Below are positions 10,101 to 19,351 of a stretch of 64,000 nt of DNA, piece after piece; position 1 is the first letter of the stretch; each line of letters opens with the position of its first letter. Origin of the DNA: Lysobacteraceae bacterium (GTDB lineage: Bacteria > Pseudomonadota > Gammaproteobacteria > Xanthomonadales > Rhodanobacteraceae); assembly GCA_004143945.1 (NCBI GenBank), contig SEHB01000002.1, positions 248,001 through 312,000 of the forward strand, in the 5' to 3' direction. The notes under the pieces are model-generated. The model was not told where the DNA came from. It did no database searches and saw only the letters and a program-made list of their open reading frames with translations. Both the position numbers and the translations under genes were made by a program.

Positions 10101-10538
10101 CAGCAGCTTGTCGCGGATGACGCGCGCGTGCCTGCTCTCGAAGTGGTCGGCCATCGCGGTACCGACGGCGGTGCGGGTGAGTGCGCGCTCGACCGCTTGC
10201 AGGATCTCTTCGGGATCGCACGGCTTCGTCAGCACGTGCATGACGCCGCAGGACTCGGCCAGGCCGCGCGCCTCGCGTTCGAGGAAGGTCGCGGTGCAGA
10301 AGATGACCTCGGTGTCGGCGATCGCGGGCTCCTGCCGCACCTGCCTGACGAACTCGTAGCCGTCCATCGTCGGCATCAGGATGTCGCAGATGACGAGGTC
10401 GGGCCGCTCGAGGCGTACCTGGCGCAGGGCTTCGGAGCCGTCGGCGGACTCGATCGATTCGTGACCGGCATAGTGCAGGATCGTCGCGATCAGCGATCGA
10501 TTCTCGGCGCGATCGTCGACGACGAGGACCTTAGCCAT
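7185..10538 (-). CDS. Receiver-GAF-GGDEF-EAL protein, probable c-di-GMP phosphodiesterase
   Basis: This 1117-residue protein starts with a CheY-like receiver (VLVVDD; phospho-acceptor Asp52 in CDILMPTMDGYEF), followed by a coiled linker and three GAF-like sensory domains (roughly 165-330, 345-505 and 530-690), then GGDEF and EAL domains. The GGDEF signature is degenerate (ARLGGDNF), and no RxxD inhibitory site precedes it, so cyclase activity is doubtful. The EAL domain keeps FEALIRW, NVSAVQL, EVTET, DDFGTGHSS, KIDQSF and AEGVE, the metal and substrate ligands, so it should hydrolyse c-di-GMP. Its start overlaps the stop of the upstream response regulator by 8 bp, so the two are probably translated together. 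The histidine kinase two genes upstream is the likely phosphodonor. Signals sensed by the GAF domains are unknown. Confidence 0.95.
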   Translation of the reverse strand: MAKVLVVDDRAENRSLIATILHYAGHESIESADGSEALRQVRLERPDLVICDILMPTMDGYEFVRQVRQEPAIADTEVIFCTATFLEREARGLAESCGVMHVLTKPCDPEEILQAVERALTRTAVGTAMADHFESRHARVIRDKLLQKAEELEAANQRLSALTALNLQLASERDPIGLLDKFCQGARALFGARCAILAARDKMDGDTTHFATAGMAAAEAARVGETRIDAGVFGELLRDGKCRRLPAAETSPVPPMELACAFGPVQSALLVPIASLERVHGWILLVDKLGSSGFGDEDERLLSIHAAQAGRIYENGSLYLKVQRHAAHLELEVAIREAAQKQLAVQHAVALALADARNWERASFEFFRILHDHLSFPVGSIFRVEPPSGVAACIATWSEGSPALEAFAACSANTRFGREEGMIGQVWTSARPFATAELCSEQRFVRAAAAADAGLRSAVFVPVVSHGNIVGVLELFDTKRREFSPQLMQTLDALAGQIGQFMERRHQQSNIERLNRVYAVLSGVNALIVRVRSEKELFHGACQIAVDEGKFCKAWIGALDPDTDRLLMREFRGDDPDYFEKLGVILATRSEAEYGEPAMRLRSGAPLVFNDLEHDPGVLLREHALASGSRALVWLPLVVTGRTTGVLVLHARERDFFNADEMRLLLELAGDLAFALEHIEKADRLDYLAHFDALTGLANANLFLDRLDERLAIAAREQRRLALAIVDISRLDIINKAFGRKIGDGVLKQVAERIVGCAGDATVVARLGGDNFALMIEDAPEPEALSRQVEEQLLGTLRGPLSVDGTELHCSGRAGIALFPRDGVDAKSLAGNAETALGEAKAGSDPYVFYSRELSDRVGVALELESRLRRALEREEFVLHYQPKVDIDNRQLEGFEALIRWNSPESGLVPPLEFIPLLEKTGLIVEVGAWVCSRAVRDYLAWLAQGLFPPRIAVNVSAVQLRRRDFVATLRDILDAAEETPEIDIEVTETTAMEDIAGTIDKLHALYALGVNIAIDDFGTGHSSLTYLSKLPAHVLKIDQSFINTMLDDPDQTSLVSTIIALAHSLRLKVVAEGVETREQANMLRLLRCDQMQGFFIGRPMPFDEATEYIRARQAHC

Positions 10539-10941
10539 GGTCGGGCGCTTCCGCCGCAGCCGCCTCGCGCAACGCGGGCGGCAGGAACGCCTCCATGCGC
10601 GCGACGAACGTGCCCGGATCGATCGGCTTGGACATGTACCCGTCGAACCCGGCCGTCAATACGCGGCTTTCGTCGCCGCGCATGGAGAACGCGGTCACGG
10701 CGACGATCGGCATGGTGCCGAGCTCAGGTTCGCCGCGGAGCCGCTCCAGCAGCCCATAGCCGTCGAGCAGCGGCATTTGGAGGTCGCACAGCACGAGGTG
10801 CGGGCGCACCCGCAGTGCGGTTTCGACGCCTGCCTGTCCATCCCGCGCCAGGAACACGCCATGGCCGGCGTGCTCGATCAGGTACCGCATCAACTCCAGG
10901 TTGGCTTCGTTGTCTTCCACGACGAGAATGCGGGCGGGCAT
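10531..10941 (-). CDS. Single-domain response regulator
   Basis: A 136-residue CheY-like receiver with no output domain. ILVVEDNEANLELMRYL carries the acidic pocket, LVLCDLQMPLLDGYG the phospho-acceptor Asp53, AVTAFSM the switch Thr, and GYMSKPID the conserved Lys. The wording (VEDNEANLELMRYLIEHAGH) is typical of receivers attached to or encoded beside PAS hybrid kinases, like DivK. It lies 2 bp after the histidine kinase gene and overlaps the next gene by 8 bp, so the three form one coupled operon. It may act as a phosphate sink, or as a relay between the kinase and the EAL protein. Confidence 0.95.
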   Translation of the reverse strand: MPARILVVEDNEANLELMRYLIEHAGHGVFLARDGQAGVETALRVRPHLVLCDLQMPLLDGYGLLERLRGEPELGTMPIVAVTAFSMRGDESRVLTAGFDGYMSKPIDPGTFVARMEAFLPPALREAAAAEAPDHG

Positions 10942-10943
10942 CG

Positions 10944-12431
<1,488 letters not shown>

Positions 12432-12674
12432 GCGGCGCGCGACTCCCGGATTGCCCGGAGCCGCGGAGACGCTCCAGGTCTGTGCGAGCCGAGTATGCGC
12501 CTTCCGCACGCCGCGCCGAAGCGTCGCCCGTGCGGGGCCGCTCGGCCACGTCGGGCGTGCGCCGGCGAGCGATGCCTCCGGGCCCGCGGCCGGCCCTCCG
12601 ACCCCGCCGGGGGCGCCGGCTCGTCGCAATGAGGGTCGCGTTTGGCTACGCTCGCGATTTCCGGCCGATCGTGC

Positions 12675-13556
12675 ATGCAAGCCAACCCCTTGTCCAACCG
12701 GCGCGGCATCCTCGCGATGCTCGCCGCGGTGCTGCTGTTCGCGTTGATGGACAGCTGCATGAAGCTGCTCGCGCCGCACTACCCGGCGATGCAGGTGACC
12801 GCGCTGCGCGGGCTGTGCTCGCTGCCGCTGGTCTGCGCCTGGGTACTGCTCGACGGCGGCGTGCGACCGCTGCTGCGCGTGCGCTGGCCGCTGCACCTCG
12901 TGCGCGGACTGCTCGGCGTCTTCATGCTTGGCGCGTTCGTGTTCGCCCTGAAGTACATGCCACTCGCAGAGGCGTATTCGCTGTTCTTCGTCGCGCCGCT
13001 GCTGATCACCGCGCTGGCGGTGCCGCTGCTTGGCGAGCGCGTCGGCTGGCGGCGCTGGGCCGCGATCGCGGTCGGCCTCGCCGGCACCGTCGTCGTGCTG
13101 CGCCCGAGTGGCGCCGGCATGGCGTCGCTCGGCGGGCTCGCGGTGCTCGGCGCGGCGTTCGCGTACGCGCTCTCGGCGATCGCGGTGCGCGTGCTCGGGC
13201 GCAGCGACAGCACGCAAAGCATGGTGTTCTGGTTGCTGCTGATGCTCGCGCTGTTCGCAACGGTGCTGGCGTGGCCGCACTGGCAGCCGGTGCAGCGTGC
13301 GCACTGGCCGCTGCTGGGTGCGCTCGGGCTCACCGGCGCGCTCGGCCAGTGGGGAATCACCGAGGCGTTCCGGCGCTCGCCCGCTTCGGTGATCGCGCCG
13401 CTCGAGTACACGGCGCTCGGCTGGGGCCTCGGCCTCGACTGGCTGCTCTGGGGCACGCGACCCGACCGCACGATGCTGGTCGGTGCGGCGATCATCGTCG
13501 TCGCCGGCCTGTACCTGCTGAGGCGCGAGCGAGAGCGCGGCGACGCACGCGATTGA
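12675..13556 (+). CDS. EamA/DMT-family permease
   Basis: This roughly 293-residue protein has about ten transmembrane helices in two EamA repeats, as in the drug/metabolite transporter superfamily. The first repeat runs from GILAMLAAVLLFALMDSCMK to LAVPLLGERVGWRRW, the second from GGLAVLGAAFAYALSAIA to the end. PLAEAYSLFFVAPLL and ASVIAPLEYTAL are typical of the RhaT/EamA-type branch (COG0697). The substrate cannot be read from sequence. ATG at 12675 gives MQANPLSNRR directly before helix 1; a TTG at 12642 is a weaker alternative. Its stop lies 6 bp from the stop of the convergent GGDEF-EAL gene. Confidence 0.93.
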   Translation: MQANPLSNRRGILAMLAAVLLFALMDSCMKLLAPHYPAMQVTALRGLCSLPLVCAWVLLDGGVRPLLRVRWPLHLVRGLLGVFMLGAFVFALKYMPLAEAYSLFFVAPLLITALAVPLLGERVGWRRWAAIAVGLAGTVVVLRPSGAGMASLGGLAVLGAAFAYALSAIAVRVLGRSDSTQSMVFWLLLMLALFATVLAWPHWQPVQRAHWPLLGALGLTGALGQWGITEAFRRSPASVIAPLEYTALGWGLGLDWLLWGTRPDRTMLVGAAIIVVAGLYLLRRERERGDARD

Positions 13557-13562
13557 AGCCGG

Positions 13563-15431
13563 TCAGCCCGCCGAGCTCAGGCGCGGTCCGCCACCTCCCG
13601 ACGCGCGCAATGGTTCGGGCGAGGCGTCGCCGCCCGAGTCGGTGTCCTCGAGCAGGTGCAGCAGGTCCGCCTCGCTCATCGGCCGCCCGAAGTGGTAGCC
13701 CTGTGCCTCGTCGCAGCCGTTGCGCAACAGCCAGTCGTGCTGCACCGGATGCTCGACGCCCTCGGCGGTCGTGCGCATGCCGAGGTCGCGCGCGAGGCCG
13801 ATCACCGAACGGATGATCGCAGCCGCATCGGCATCGATCGCGAGGTCGCGCACGAACGACATGTCGAGCTTGATGCGATCGAACGGGAACGCGCGCAGCG
13901 ACTGCAGCGAGGAGTAGCCGGTGCCGAAATCGTCCATCGACAGGCGCACGCCGAAGTCGTGCAGGTCGTGCAACGCGGTGCGCGTGGCGAGGTCGCTCGC
14001 GAGCAGCGCGCTTTCGGTCACCTCGAGATCGAGGCGTTCGGCCGGCAGCCCGGCCTGGTGCAGCGCGCTGACCACGTCGACGACGAAGCCGGGCTTGCGG
14101 AACTGCAGCGGCGACAGGTTCACGTTGACCTTGAGCGGCAGCGGCCAGCGCGCGGCGGCGCGGCAGGCTTCGCGCAGCACCCAGTCACCGAGCGTGCCGA
14201 TCATGCCCATCTCCTCGATGATCGGCACGAACACCGCCGGCGACAGTGCGCCATGCACCGGGTGCTGCCAGCGCAGCAGCACCTCGACCGCGCACAGCGC
14301 GCGATCGCCGAGCCGCACGATCGGCTGGTAGGCCAGCGTGAACTCGCGCTGGTCGATCGCGACGCGCAGGTCGTGCTTGAGCGCGCGGCGAGATTGCGCG
14401 GCGGCCGCCATCGCGGGCGCGAACACGCGCCAGCCGCCGCGACCGTCGACCTTCGCTTCGGCGAGCGCCATGTCGGCATGGCGTGCGAGCACGGTCAGCG
14501 GCATGCGCGGCGTCGCGTTCGCGATGCCGACGCTCGCACCGATCCGGATCTTCTGCGATTCGATCTCGAACGGCTCCTCGAGCGTCGCGATGATCTGCTG
14601 CGCGAGCAGCGTGCCGTCGCCACTCGCCGGGTGCCCCTGCACCACCGCGAACTCGTCGCCGCCGAGGCGCGCCGCGAACACGCCTTCGCCGATGCAGGCG
14701 GCGAGCCGGCGCGCGACGCATTCGAGCAGCAGGTCGCCGGCCGCGTGGCCGAGCGAGTCGTTCACGCTCTTGAAATCGTCGAGGTCGACGTAGAGCAGGT
14801 TCAGCGACTGGCCCGGCTGAAGCGATTGCAGCCGGGCTTCGGCGCGCTCGCTGAACTCGGCGCGGTTGGGCAGGCCGGTCAGCGTGTCGAAGTAGGCGAG
14901 CTGGTGGATGCGCGACAGCGATTCCTCGTGCTCGATCGCGATCGCGCACAGGTCCACGCATTGCTCGACCAGCGCGCGCTCGAGCTCGGCCGGTCCGCGC
15001 GTGGTGCGGTAGTAGAACGCGAAGGTACCAACCACGCGGCCATCGCGCGCGCGGATCGGGCTCGACCAGCAGGCCTTGAGGCCGGTCGGAAGCACGTCGC
15101 GGAATCCCGCCCACAAGGGGTCGGCCGACACGTCGATGGTTTCGACGGCCTCGCCGCGCCACGCGGCAGTCCCGCAGGCACCGGCGGCCGGACCGATCGA
15201 GACGCCCTCGATCGCTTCGCGGTAGTGCGCAGGCAGGCTCGGCGCCGCGAGTTCGCGCAGGTGCCCTTCGGCGTCGACGCGCAGGATCGTGCAGAGCGCG
15301 GCCGGCGCCAGCCGCTCCGCCTCGACGCAGATGCGGTGCGCGACCTGCTGCAACGGCTCGCCACGCGCGATCGCGACGAGGGTCGCCCGTTGCAGGCGTT
15401 GCAGGTTGGAGCTGGTCGCCGCATCAACCAT
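13563..15431 (-). CDS. GAF-GGDEF-EAL c-di-GMP signalling protein
   Basis: A 622-residue cytoplasmic protein: an N-terminal GAF domain (about 15-175, with GACGTAAWRGEAV and FAFYY typical of these sensors), GGDEF (about 185-350) and EAL (about 360-605). The cyclase signature is intact (ARLGGDEFAVV, with DLDDFKSVND before it). In the EAL domain the signature itself is EVL (VEVLLRWQHP), while NVNLSPLQF, LEVTES, MDDFGTGYSS, KLDMSFV, AEGVE and QGYHFGRPM are all present. EVL variants can be active, so it may be bifunctional. The ATG at 15431 (MVDAATSSN) opens the helix that leads into GAF. The tail is Gly/Ser-rich. Confidence 0.94.
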   Translation of the reverse strand: MVDAATSSNLQRLQRATLVAIARGEPLQQVAHRICVEAERLAPAALCTILRVDAEGHLRELAAPSLPAHYREAIEGVSIGPAAGACGTAAWRGEAVETIDVSADPLWAGFRDVLPTGLKACWSSPIRARDGRVVGTFAFYYRTTRGPAELERALVEQCVDLCAIAIEHEESLSRIHQLAYFDTLTGLPNRAEFSERAEARLQSLQPGQSLNLLYVDLDDFKSVNDSLGHAAGDLLLECVARRLAACIGEGVFAARLGGDEFAVVQGHPASGDGTLLAQQIIATLEEPFEIESQKIRIGASVGIANATPRMPLTVLARHADMALAEAKVDGRGGWRVFAPAMAAAAQSRRALKHDLRVAIDQREFTLAYQPIVRLGDRALCAVEVLLRWQHPVHGALSPAVFVPIIEEMGMIGTLGDWVLREACRAAARWPLPLKVNVNLSPLQFRKPGFVVDVVSALHQAGLPAERLDLEVTESALLASDLATRTALHDLHDFGVRLSMDDFGTGYSSLQSLRAFPFDRIKLDMSFVRDLAIDADAAAIIRSVIGLARDLGMRTTAEGVEHPVQHDWLLRNGCDEAQGYHFGRPMSEADLLHLLEDTDSGGDASPEPLRASGGGGPRLSSAG

Positions 15432-15802
15432 GCGTGGTTCCCGACGCTTCCGCGTACCGGCATCCCGGCCCATCGGTCGCCACGATACCCTTCCCGGCGA
15501 TCGCATGCACCCATAGTCCGACTGAGCGCGGCGGATCGTGCAGGTGCCGGCGACACGGAAGTGCGCTGCACGCGATCGATCGCCTCGCGGCAATGGGTGC
15601 GGTCGGTGTCATGGCGTCCTCTCGGTGGCCGGGCCCGGTCCCGGGGCGCGCGGTGGCCGACGATCCGTGCGGCGGATCGCGCTCGCATGCGCGCCACTTC
15701 ACCCATACGCAGTCGGCCGGTGAATCCTGTCACGCGACGTGACTGCAGCTCGTGACGGGCGGCGCAGCGACCGGGATGACCCGGCCGCCGCCAGCGCGTG
15801 CG
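15432..15802. other. Intergenic stretch without a recognised gene
   Basis: Between two genes on the minus strand. It should contain the promoter of the GGDEF-EAL gene, but I see no convincing -35/-10 pair. Near 15757-15789 a short hairpin (CCGGG with CCCGG, plus outer GC pairing) could end transcription of the histone-like gene. No coding sequence with plausible domain content was found on either strand. Confidence 0.5.
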
Positions 15803-16678
15803 TCAGGCGTCGCGCTCGCCGCCGTCCTCGTCCGTGGAGGTGCCGTCGACGGGAACCGTGCTGCGCCCGCTGTAGGGATTGGGCGCCGGATAGTTCGGCC
15901 CCTGGCGAACGCGCGCCTGCTTCGCGCGCAAGGCTTCGCGGAAGTGCTCGATCGCGACCTCGGGCGTGACCTCCGAGTACGGCGAACTCTCGTCGTGTGC
16001 GTCGGCCGCGCGGGTGTCCGCGCGCTCGGCCGCCGGCCTCGCCGATTCTGCTGCGCGCACGCGTTGCGCATCACCCGATGACGCGACCGCCTTGCGCGAG
16101 GCCTGCGCGCGTTGCGGCGCCGCCGCCCCGCGCACGATGGTGCCACCCGCAGGGCGCTTGCTCACCATGCCTTGACCTGCATTGCGCGCGGTGGCTGCGG
16201 TCGATGCAGCGACGCGTGTCGTCGAAGGGCTGGCGGGCGTGTTGCGCGCGGGCGCAGCGCCCGCAGGCCTGGCCGGCGCGGATGTCCGCGCGGGCGCCTT
16301 CTTCGCCGGCGCCTTCTTCGGCGCTGGCGCCTTCTTCACGGGTGCCTTCTTCGACGCGAGCTTCTTCACGGCGGGCGTGCGCGCGCCCGTCTTCTTCGCG
16401 CCGGCTGCCTTCGCGGCGCCCTTCCTCGCGACGGCTTTCTTCGCCACCGGCTTGCGCGCGATCGACGGCTTCTTCGCGACCGACTTCTTCGCCACCGGCT
16501 TCTTCGCGGTCGACGCACGCGTCACACCGCGTTTCGACGCGGCCTTGCGCGCCGCCGAGCTGCCGGTGGCGCTCTTGCTCGCGACCGTCTTGCGCGTCGG
16601 CGCCTTGCGGGCTGCCGTCGCCTTGCTGCCGGCCGCCGGCTTGCGCGCGGCGGGCTTCTTCTTCGCGGTTCGCTTCAT
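15803..16678 (-). CDS. Histone H1-like Lys/Ala/Pro-rich DNA-binding protein
   Basis: A 291-residue protein whose first 140 residues are almost entirely Lys, Ala, Pro, Arg, Ser and Thr in KKAPAKK/AKKPVAKK-type repeats, resembling the eukaryotic H1 tail and bacterial AlgP/HctB-like proteins. Such tails bind DNA non-specifically and help compact the nucleoid. The C-terminal third is different: it holds a conserved-looking segment, SEVTPEVAIEHFREALRAKQ, then NPYSGRSTVPVDGT and an acidic end (TDEDGGERD). The repeats are prone to length change, so related strains may differ. Start at MKRTAKKK is clear. It is divergent from yaiI. Role inferred from composition only. Confidence 0.82.
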   Translation of the reverse strand: MKRTAKKKPAARKPAAGSKATAARKAPTRKTVASKSATGSSAARKAASKRGVTRASTAKKPVAKKSVAKKPSIARKPVAKKAVARKGAAKAAGAKKTGARTPAVKKLASKKAPVKKAPAPKKAPAKKAPARTSAPARPAGAAPARNTPASPSTTRVAASTAATARNAGQGMVSKRPAGGTIVRGAAAPQRAQASRKAVASSGDAQRVRAAESARPAAERADTRAADAHDESSPYSEVTPEVAIEHFREALRAKQARVRQGPNYPAPNPYSGRSTVPVDGTSTDEDGGERDA

Positions 16679-16813
16679 CGTGCACCTCGCTCAAGTCAAG
16701 CGCAGCCGCGCGGGTGCGCGGCGCTTCGTGGTAGCAGGACCAGGCTTTACGCCACCCGAACCGGCCGTGCCGGCAGCGGGCATACTCGCCGCATACCCGC
16801 CTCGAGGACCGTG

Positions 16814-17263
16814 ATGAAGATCTGGGTCGACGCCGATGCCTGCCCGCGCCCGGTCAAGGACATCCTGTACCGCGCGGCCGAGCGCAAGCGCATCGCGCTG
16901 ACGCTGGTCGCGAACATGCCGCTCGTGGTGCCGCGATCGGAATGGATCCAGAGCCGCACGGTCGCGGCCGGCCTCGATGCGGCCGACCGCGCGATCGCGG
17001 GATGGGCCGAGCCCGGCGACCTCGTCGTGACCGCGGACATCCCGCTCGCCGCGATCGTCGTCGACAAGGGCGTGACCGCGATCAATCCGCGTGGCGAGCT
17101 GTACACGAGCGAGAACGTGCGCCAGCAGCTGTCGCTGCGCGACTTCATGACCGACCTGCGCGCGGCCGGCGTGCAGACCGGCGGCTTCGCCGCCTACGAC
17201 CAGCGCGACCGGCAGGCGTTCGCGAACCAGCTCGACCGGCTGCTCGCGCGCGTCGCGGAGTGA
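16814..17263 (+). CDS. yaiI: YaiI/YqxD family protein (DUF188)
   Basis: A 149-residue cytoplasmic protein of the UPF0178 family with its signature MKIWVDADACPRPVKDILYRAA at the N-terminus, VVTADIPLAAIVVDKG in the middle and NPRGELYTSENV after it. The Asp-rich pattern (VDADACP, TADIPLA) resembles PIN-like nucleases, and the family is sometimes placed in that fold, but no activity is assigned here. The start is set by the conserved MKIWVDADA. It is monocistronic and convergent with the GST gene. Confidence 0.95.
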   Translation: MKIWVDADACPRPVKDILYRAAERKRIALTLVANMPLVVPRSEWIQSRTVAAGLDAADRAIAGWAEPGDLVVTADIPLAAIVVDKGVTAINPRGELYTSENVRQQLSLRDFMTDLRAAGVQTGGFAAYDQRDRQAFANQLDRLLARVAE

Positions 17264-17320
17264 GATCGCGATTGGGTTCGCGCGTGCGCGAAGATGGAAA
17301 CACGCCTTTCGCCGTGCGCA

Positions 17321-18016
17321 TCACGCACGTTGCGGTGCGGCGTGGACCATCCCCGCACCGGCCCGCTGCGTCGGGGCAGGCAGCTCGCGCGTCGCATGCG
17401 GATCGATCGAGTAGGGCCAGGTGCGGGCGAGGTGGCCCGGTTGCGCGCGCACGCGCTCGAGCCAGCGGCCGAACGCGGGGTAGTCGGCGAGGGCGAAGCC
17501 TGCTTCATCCGCACGGCTCGCGTACGCGAAGATCGAGATGTCGGCGATCGAATAGGCATCGCCGGCGATGAAGTCGCGCGTCGCGAGTTCCGCGTCGAGC
17601 AGCGCGAGCGCGCCGAGCGCGGTGGACCGCTTGACCGCGACGAGGTCGGCAGCGCGCCGCGCGAGCTTGCCGGTCAGGCTCCAGTGGCGCAGCGCGCCGA
17701 TCGTCGACTCGACGCGTTCCTGCTCGAACGAGAGCCACTGCAGCACCTTCGCGCGACCGAAGCGATCCGAAGGCAACCATTCGCTGCCGTCCGCGAGGAA
17801 CGCGAGGATCGCGTTCGACTCGGCCAGGGTGCGTCCATCGTCGAGTCGGATCGCGGGCACCGTCCCGGTCGGGCTGATCGCGAGGAACGCGCCGCTGCGC
17901 CCCTCCCCCTCGAACAGCGAGATCGACTCGGTGCGGTACGGCAGGTCGAGGTGCGCCAGCAACTGGCGCACTTTCCAGCCGTTCTGCGACGGCAGGTAGT
18001 CGTACAGGGTCAGCAT
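17321..18016 (-). CDS. Glutathione S-transferase family protein
   Basis: A 231-residue protein with an N-terminal thioredoxin-like domain (MLTLYDYLPSQNGWKVRQLL, then SPTGTVPAIRLDDGRTLAESNAI, where the cis-Pro and glutathione-contacting Glu-Ser lie) and an all-helical C-terminal domain with YSIADISIFAYASRADEAGF. The SQNGWK segment places a Ser or Asn near the usual catalytic site, typical of bacterial YfcG/YghU-type or beta-like enzymes. It likely conjugates or reduces a small electrophile with glutathione. Divergent from ada across a region containing a long inverted repeat. Substrate unknown. Confidence 0.94.
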   Translation of the reverse strand: MLTLYDYLPSQNGWKVRQLLAHLDLPYRTESISLFEGEGRSGAFLAISPTGTVPAIRLDDGRTLAESNAILAFLADGSEWLPSDRFGRAKVLQWLSFEQERVESTIGALRHWSLTGKLARRAADLVAVKRSTALGALALLDAELATRDFIAGDAYSIADISIFAYASRADEAGFALADYPAFGRWLERVRAQPGHLARTWPYSIDPHATRELPAPTQRAGAGMVHAAPQRA

Positions 18017-18067
18017 GCGAACGCTCCGCGGGATCGGGCGGCCAGCATGCCGCGGACCGTGCGGAGC

Positions 18068-18125
18068 CGGCCATCCGGCGTTTGCGCTGCATCGCCGCGG
18101 CAACGGCGCAAGCGCCGGATGGCCG
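18068..18125. repeat. Long inverted repeat in the GST/ada divergent region
   Basis: Arms at 18068-18087 and 18106-18125 are complementary at 19 of 20 positions, and the one exception is a G-U-compatible pair. The 18-nt loop contains the palindrome GCCGCGGC. Each arm includes a GCGCAA(A/G) core. It may be an operator, an attenuator-like hairpin or a mobile repeat. Confidence 0.7.
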
Positions 18126-18175
18126 TGCGCCTTGCACCGCGCGAGCATGGCCCCATCCAGCCACCGGAGCATGCA

Positions 18176-19264
18176 ATGAACGACGACGCCAAATGGCAGG
18201 CGGTGCAGCGACGCGACGCCGCGATGGACGGCGCGTTCGTCTACGGCGTGCTGACGACCGGCGTCTACTGCCGGCCTTCGTGCGCGGCGCGACGCGCGCT
18301 GCGCGGGAACGTGCGCTTCTTCGACAGTCCGGCGGCGGCAGGCGAGGCGGGACTGCGTCCGTGCCGGCGCTGTCGTCCGCTCGAACACTGGCAGGGCGAT
18401 CCGGAGATCGAACGCCTGCTCGCGCTGTGCCGGCGCATCGAGGCCGATCCCGAAGCGCTGCCCGATGGCGCCGCGCTCGCGCACGCGGCCGGGATCGATG
18501 CGTTCAGGCTCAACCGCCTGTTCAAGCGCTATCTCACGATCACGCCCGGCGAGTATGTCGAGCAGGTGCGCGTCGCGCGGATCAAGCGCGCGTTGCGGCG
18601 CTCGGCCTCGGTGACCGACGCGATCTACGATGCGGGACTGGGCTCCAGCCGCGGCCTCTACGAACGCGCGCCGCGCGCACTCGGGATGACGCCGCGCGAG
18701 TACCGCAGCGGCGGCGCCGGACTCGTGATCTCGCATGCGACCGCAACGACGCCGCTCGGCCTCGCCTGCATCGGCGCGACCGATCGCGGCATCTGCTTCC
18801 TCGAGTTCGGCGAGGACGAATCACGCCTCGTCGCACGGCTCGCGCGCGAGTACCCGGGCGCGACGCTCGCGCCGATGCCCGCATCGGCGCGCCCCGCGTT
18901 CGATGCGTGGATCGCGGCGCTGAACGCGAACCTCGAGGGCCACGCACCGAGCCCGGCGCTGCCGCTCGACCTGCGCGGCACCGCGTTCCAGGTGCGCGTC
19001 TGGAACTACCTGCGCGGGATCCCGCCGGGCGAGGTCGTCTCCTACGCCGAAGCCGCGGCCGCGATCGGCTCGCCGCGTGCGACGCGTGCAGTCGCCTCGG
19101 CCTGTGCGCGCAACCGCGTGGCGGTGCTCGTGCCCTGCCATCGCGTGATCCGCGGCGACGGCGGGCTCGGTGGCTACCGCTGGGGCCTCGTGCGCAAGCG
19201 CGCGCTGATCGATGCCGAGCGGCGCGCGGCGACGCGCGGGACGGACGACCCGCGCGCCCCTTGA
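18176..19264 (+). CDS. ada: Ada: DNA methyl-repair protein and transcriptional activator
   Basis: A 362-residue three-part protein. The N-terminal zinc module has VYCRPSC and RPCRRCRP (Cys32, 36, 63, 66), one of which accepts methyl groups from phosphotriesters. An AraC-type helix-turn-helix follows (about 75-175, AAGIDAFRLNRLFKRYLTI). The C-terminal O6-methylguanine methyltransferase has the active-site VLVPCHRVI with Cys321 and the Arg-finger segment ATRAVASACARN. Methylation of the N-terminal Cys turns Ada into an activator of alkylation-repair genes, usually including itself. ATG at 18176 overlaps a CATGCA sequence and gives the conserved MNDDAKWQAVQRRDA start. It is intact, complete and stands alone; no alkB follows. 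Confidence 0.96.
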   Translation: MNDDAKWQAVQRRDAAMDGAFVYGVLTTGVYCRPSCAARRALRGNVRFFDSPAAAGEAGLRPCRRCRPLEHWQGDPEIERLLALCRRIEADPEALPDGAALAHAAGIDAFRLNRLFKRYLTITPGEYVEQVRVARIKRALRRSASVTDAIYDAGLGSSRGLYERAPRALGMTPREYRSGGAGLVISHATATTPLGLACIGATDRGICFLEFGEDESRLVARLAREYPGATLAPMPASARPAFDAWIAALNANLEGHAPSPALPLDLRGTAFQVRVWNYLRGIPPGEVVSYAEAAAAIGSPRATRAVASACARNRVAVLVPCHRVIRGDGGLGGYRWGLVRKRALIDAERRAATRGTDDPRAP

Positions 19265-19351
19265 TCGCGCGGCTCCACGCCGGCGCGCTCATCGGCGATT
19301 AATCGCCCGCGCGCGAACCTGCGCAATGCGTTTCCCGCCACGAGGCCAGCC

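Noticed and set aside
18102..18125. An Ada box upstream of ada
   Set aside because: GCGCAAG is present but the A-box/B-box spacing of the E. coli operator is not; kept only as a resemblance.
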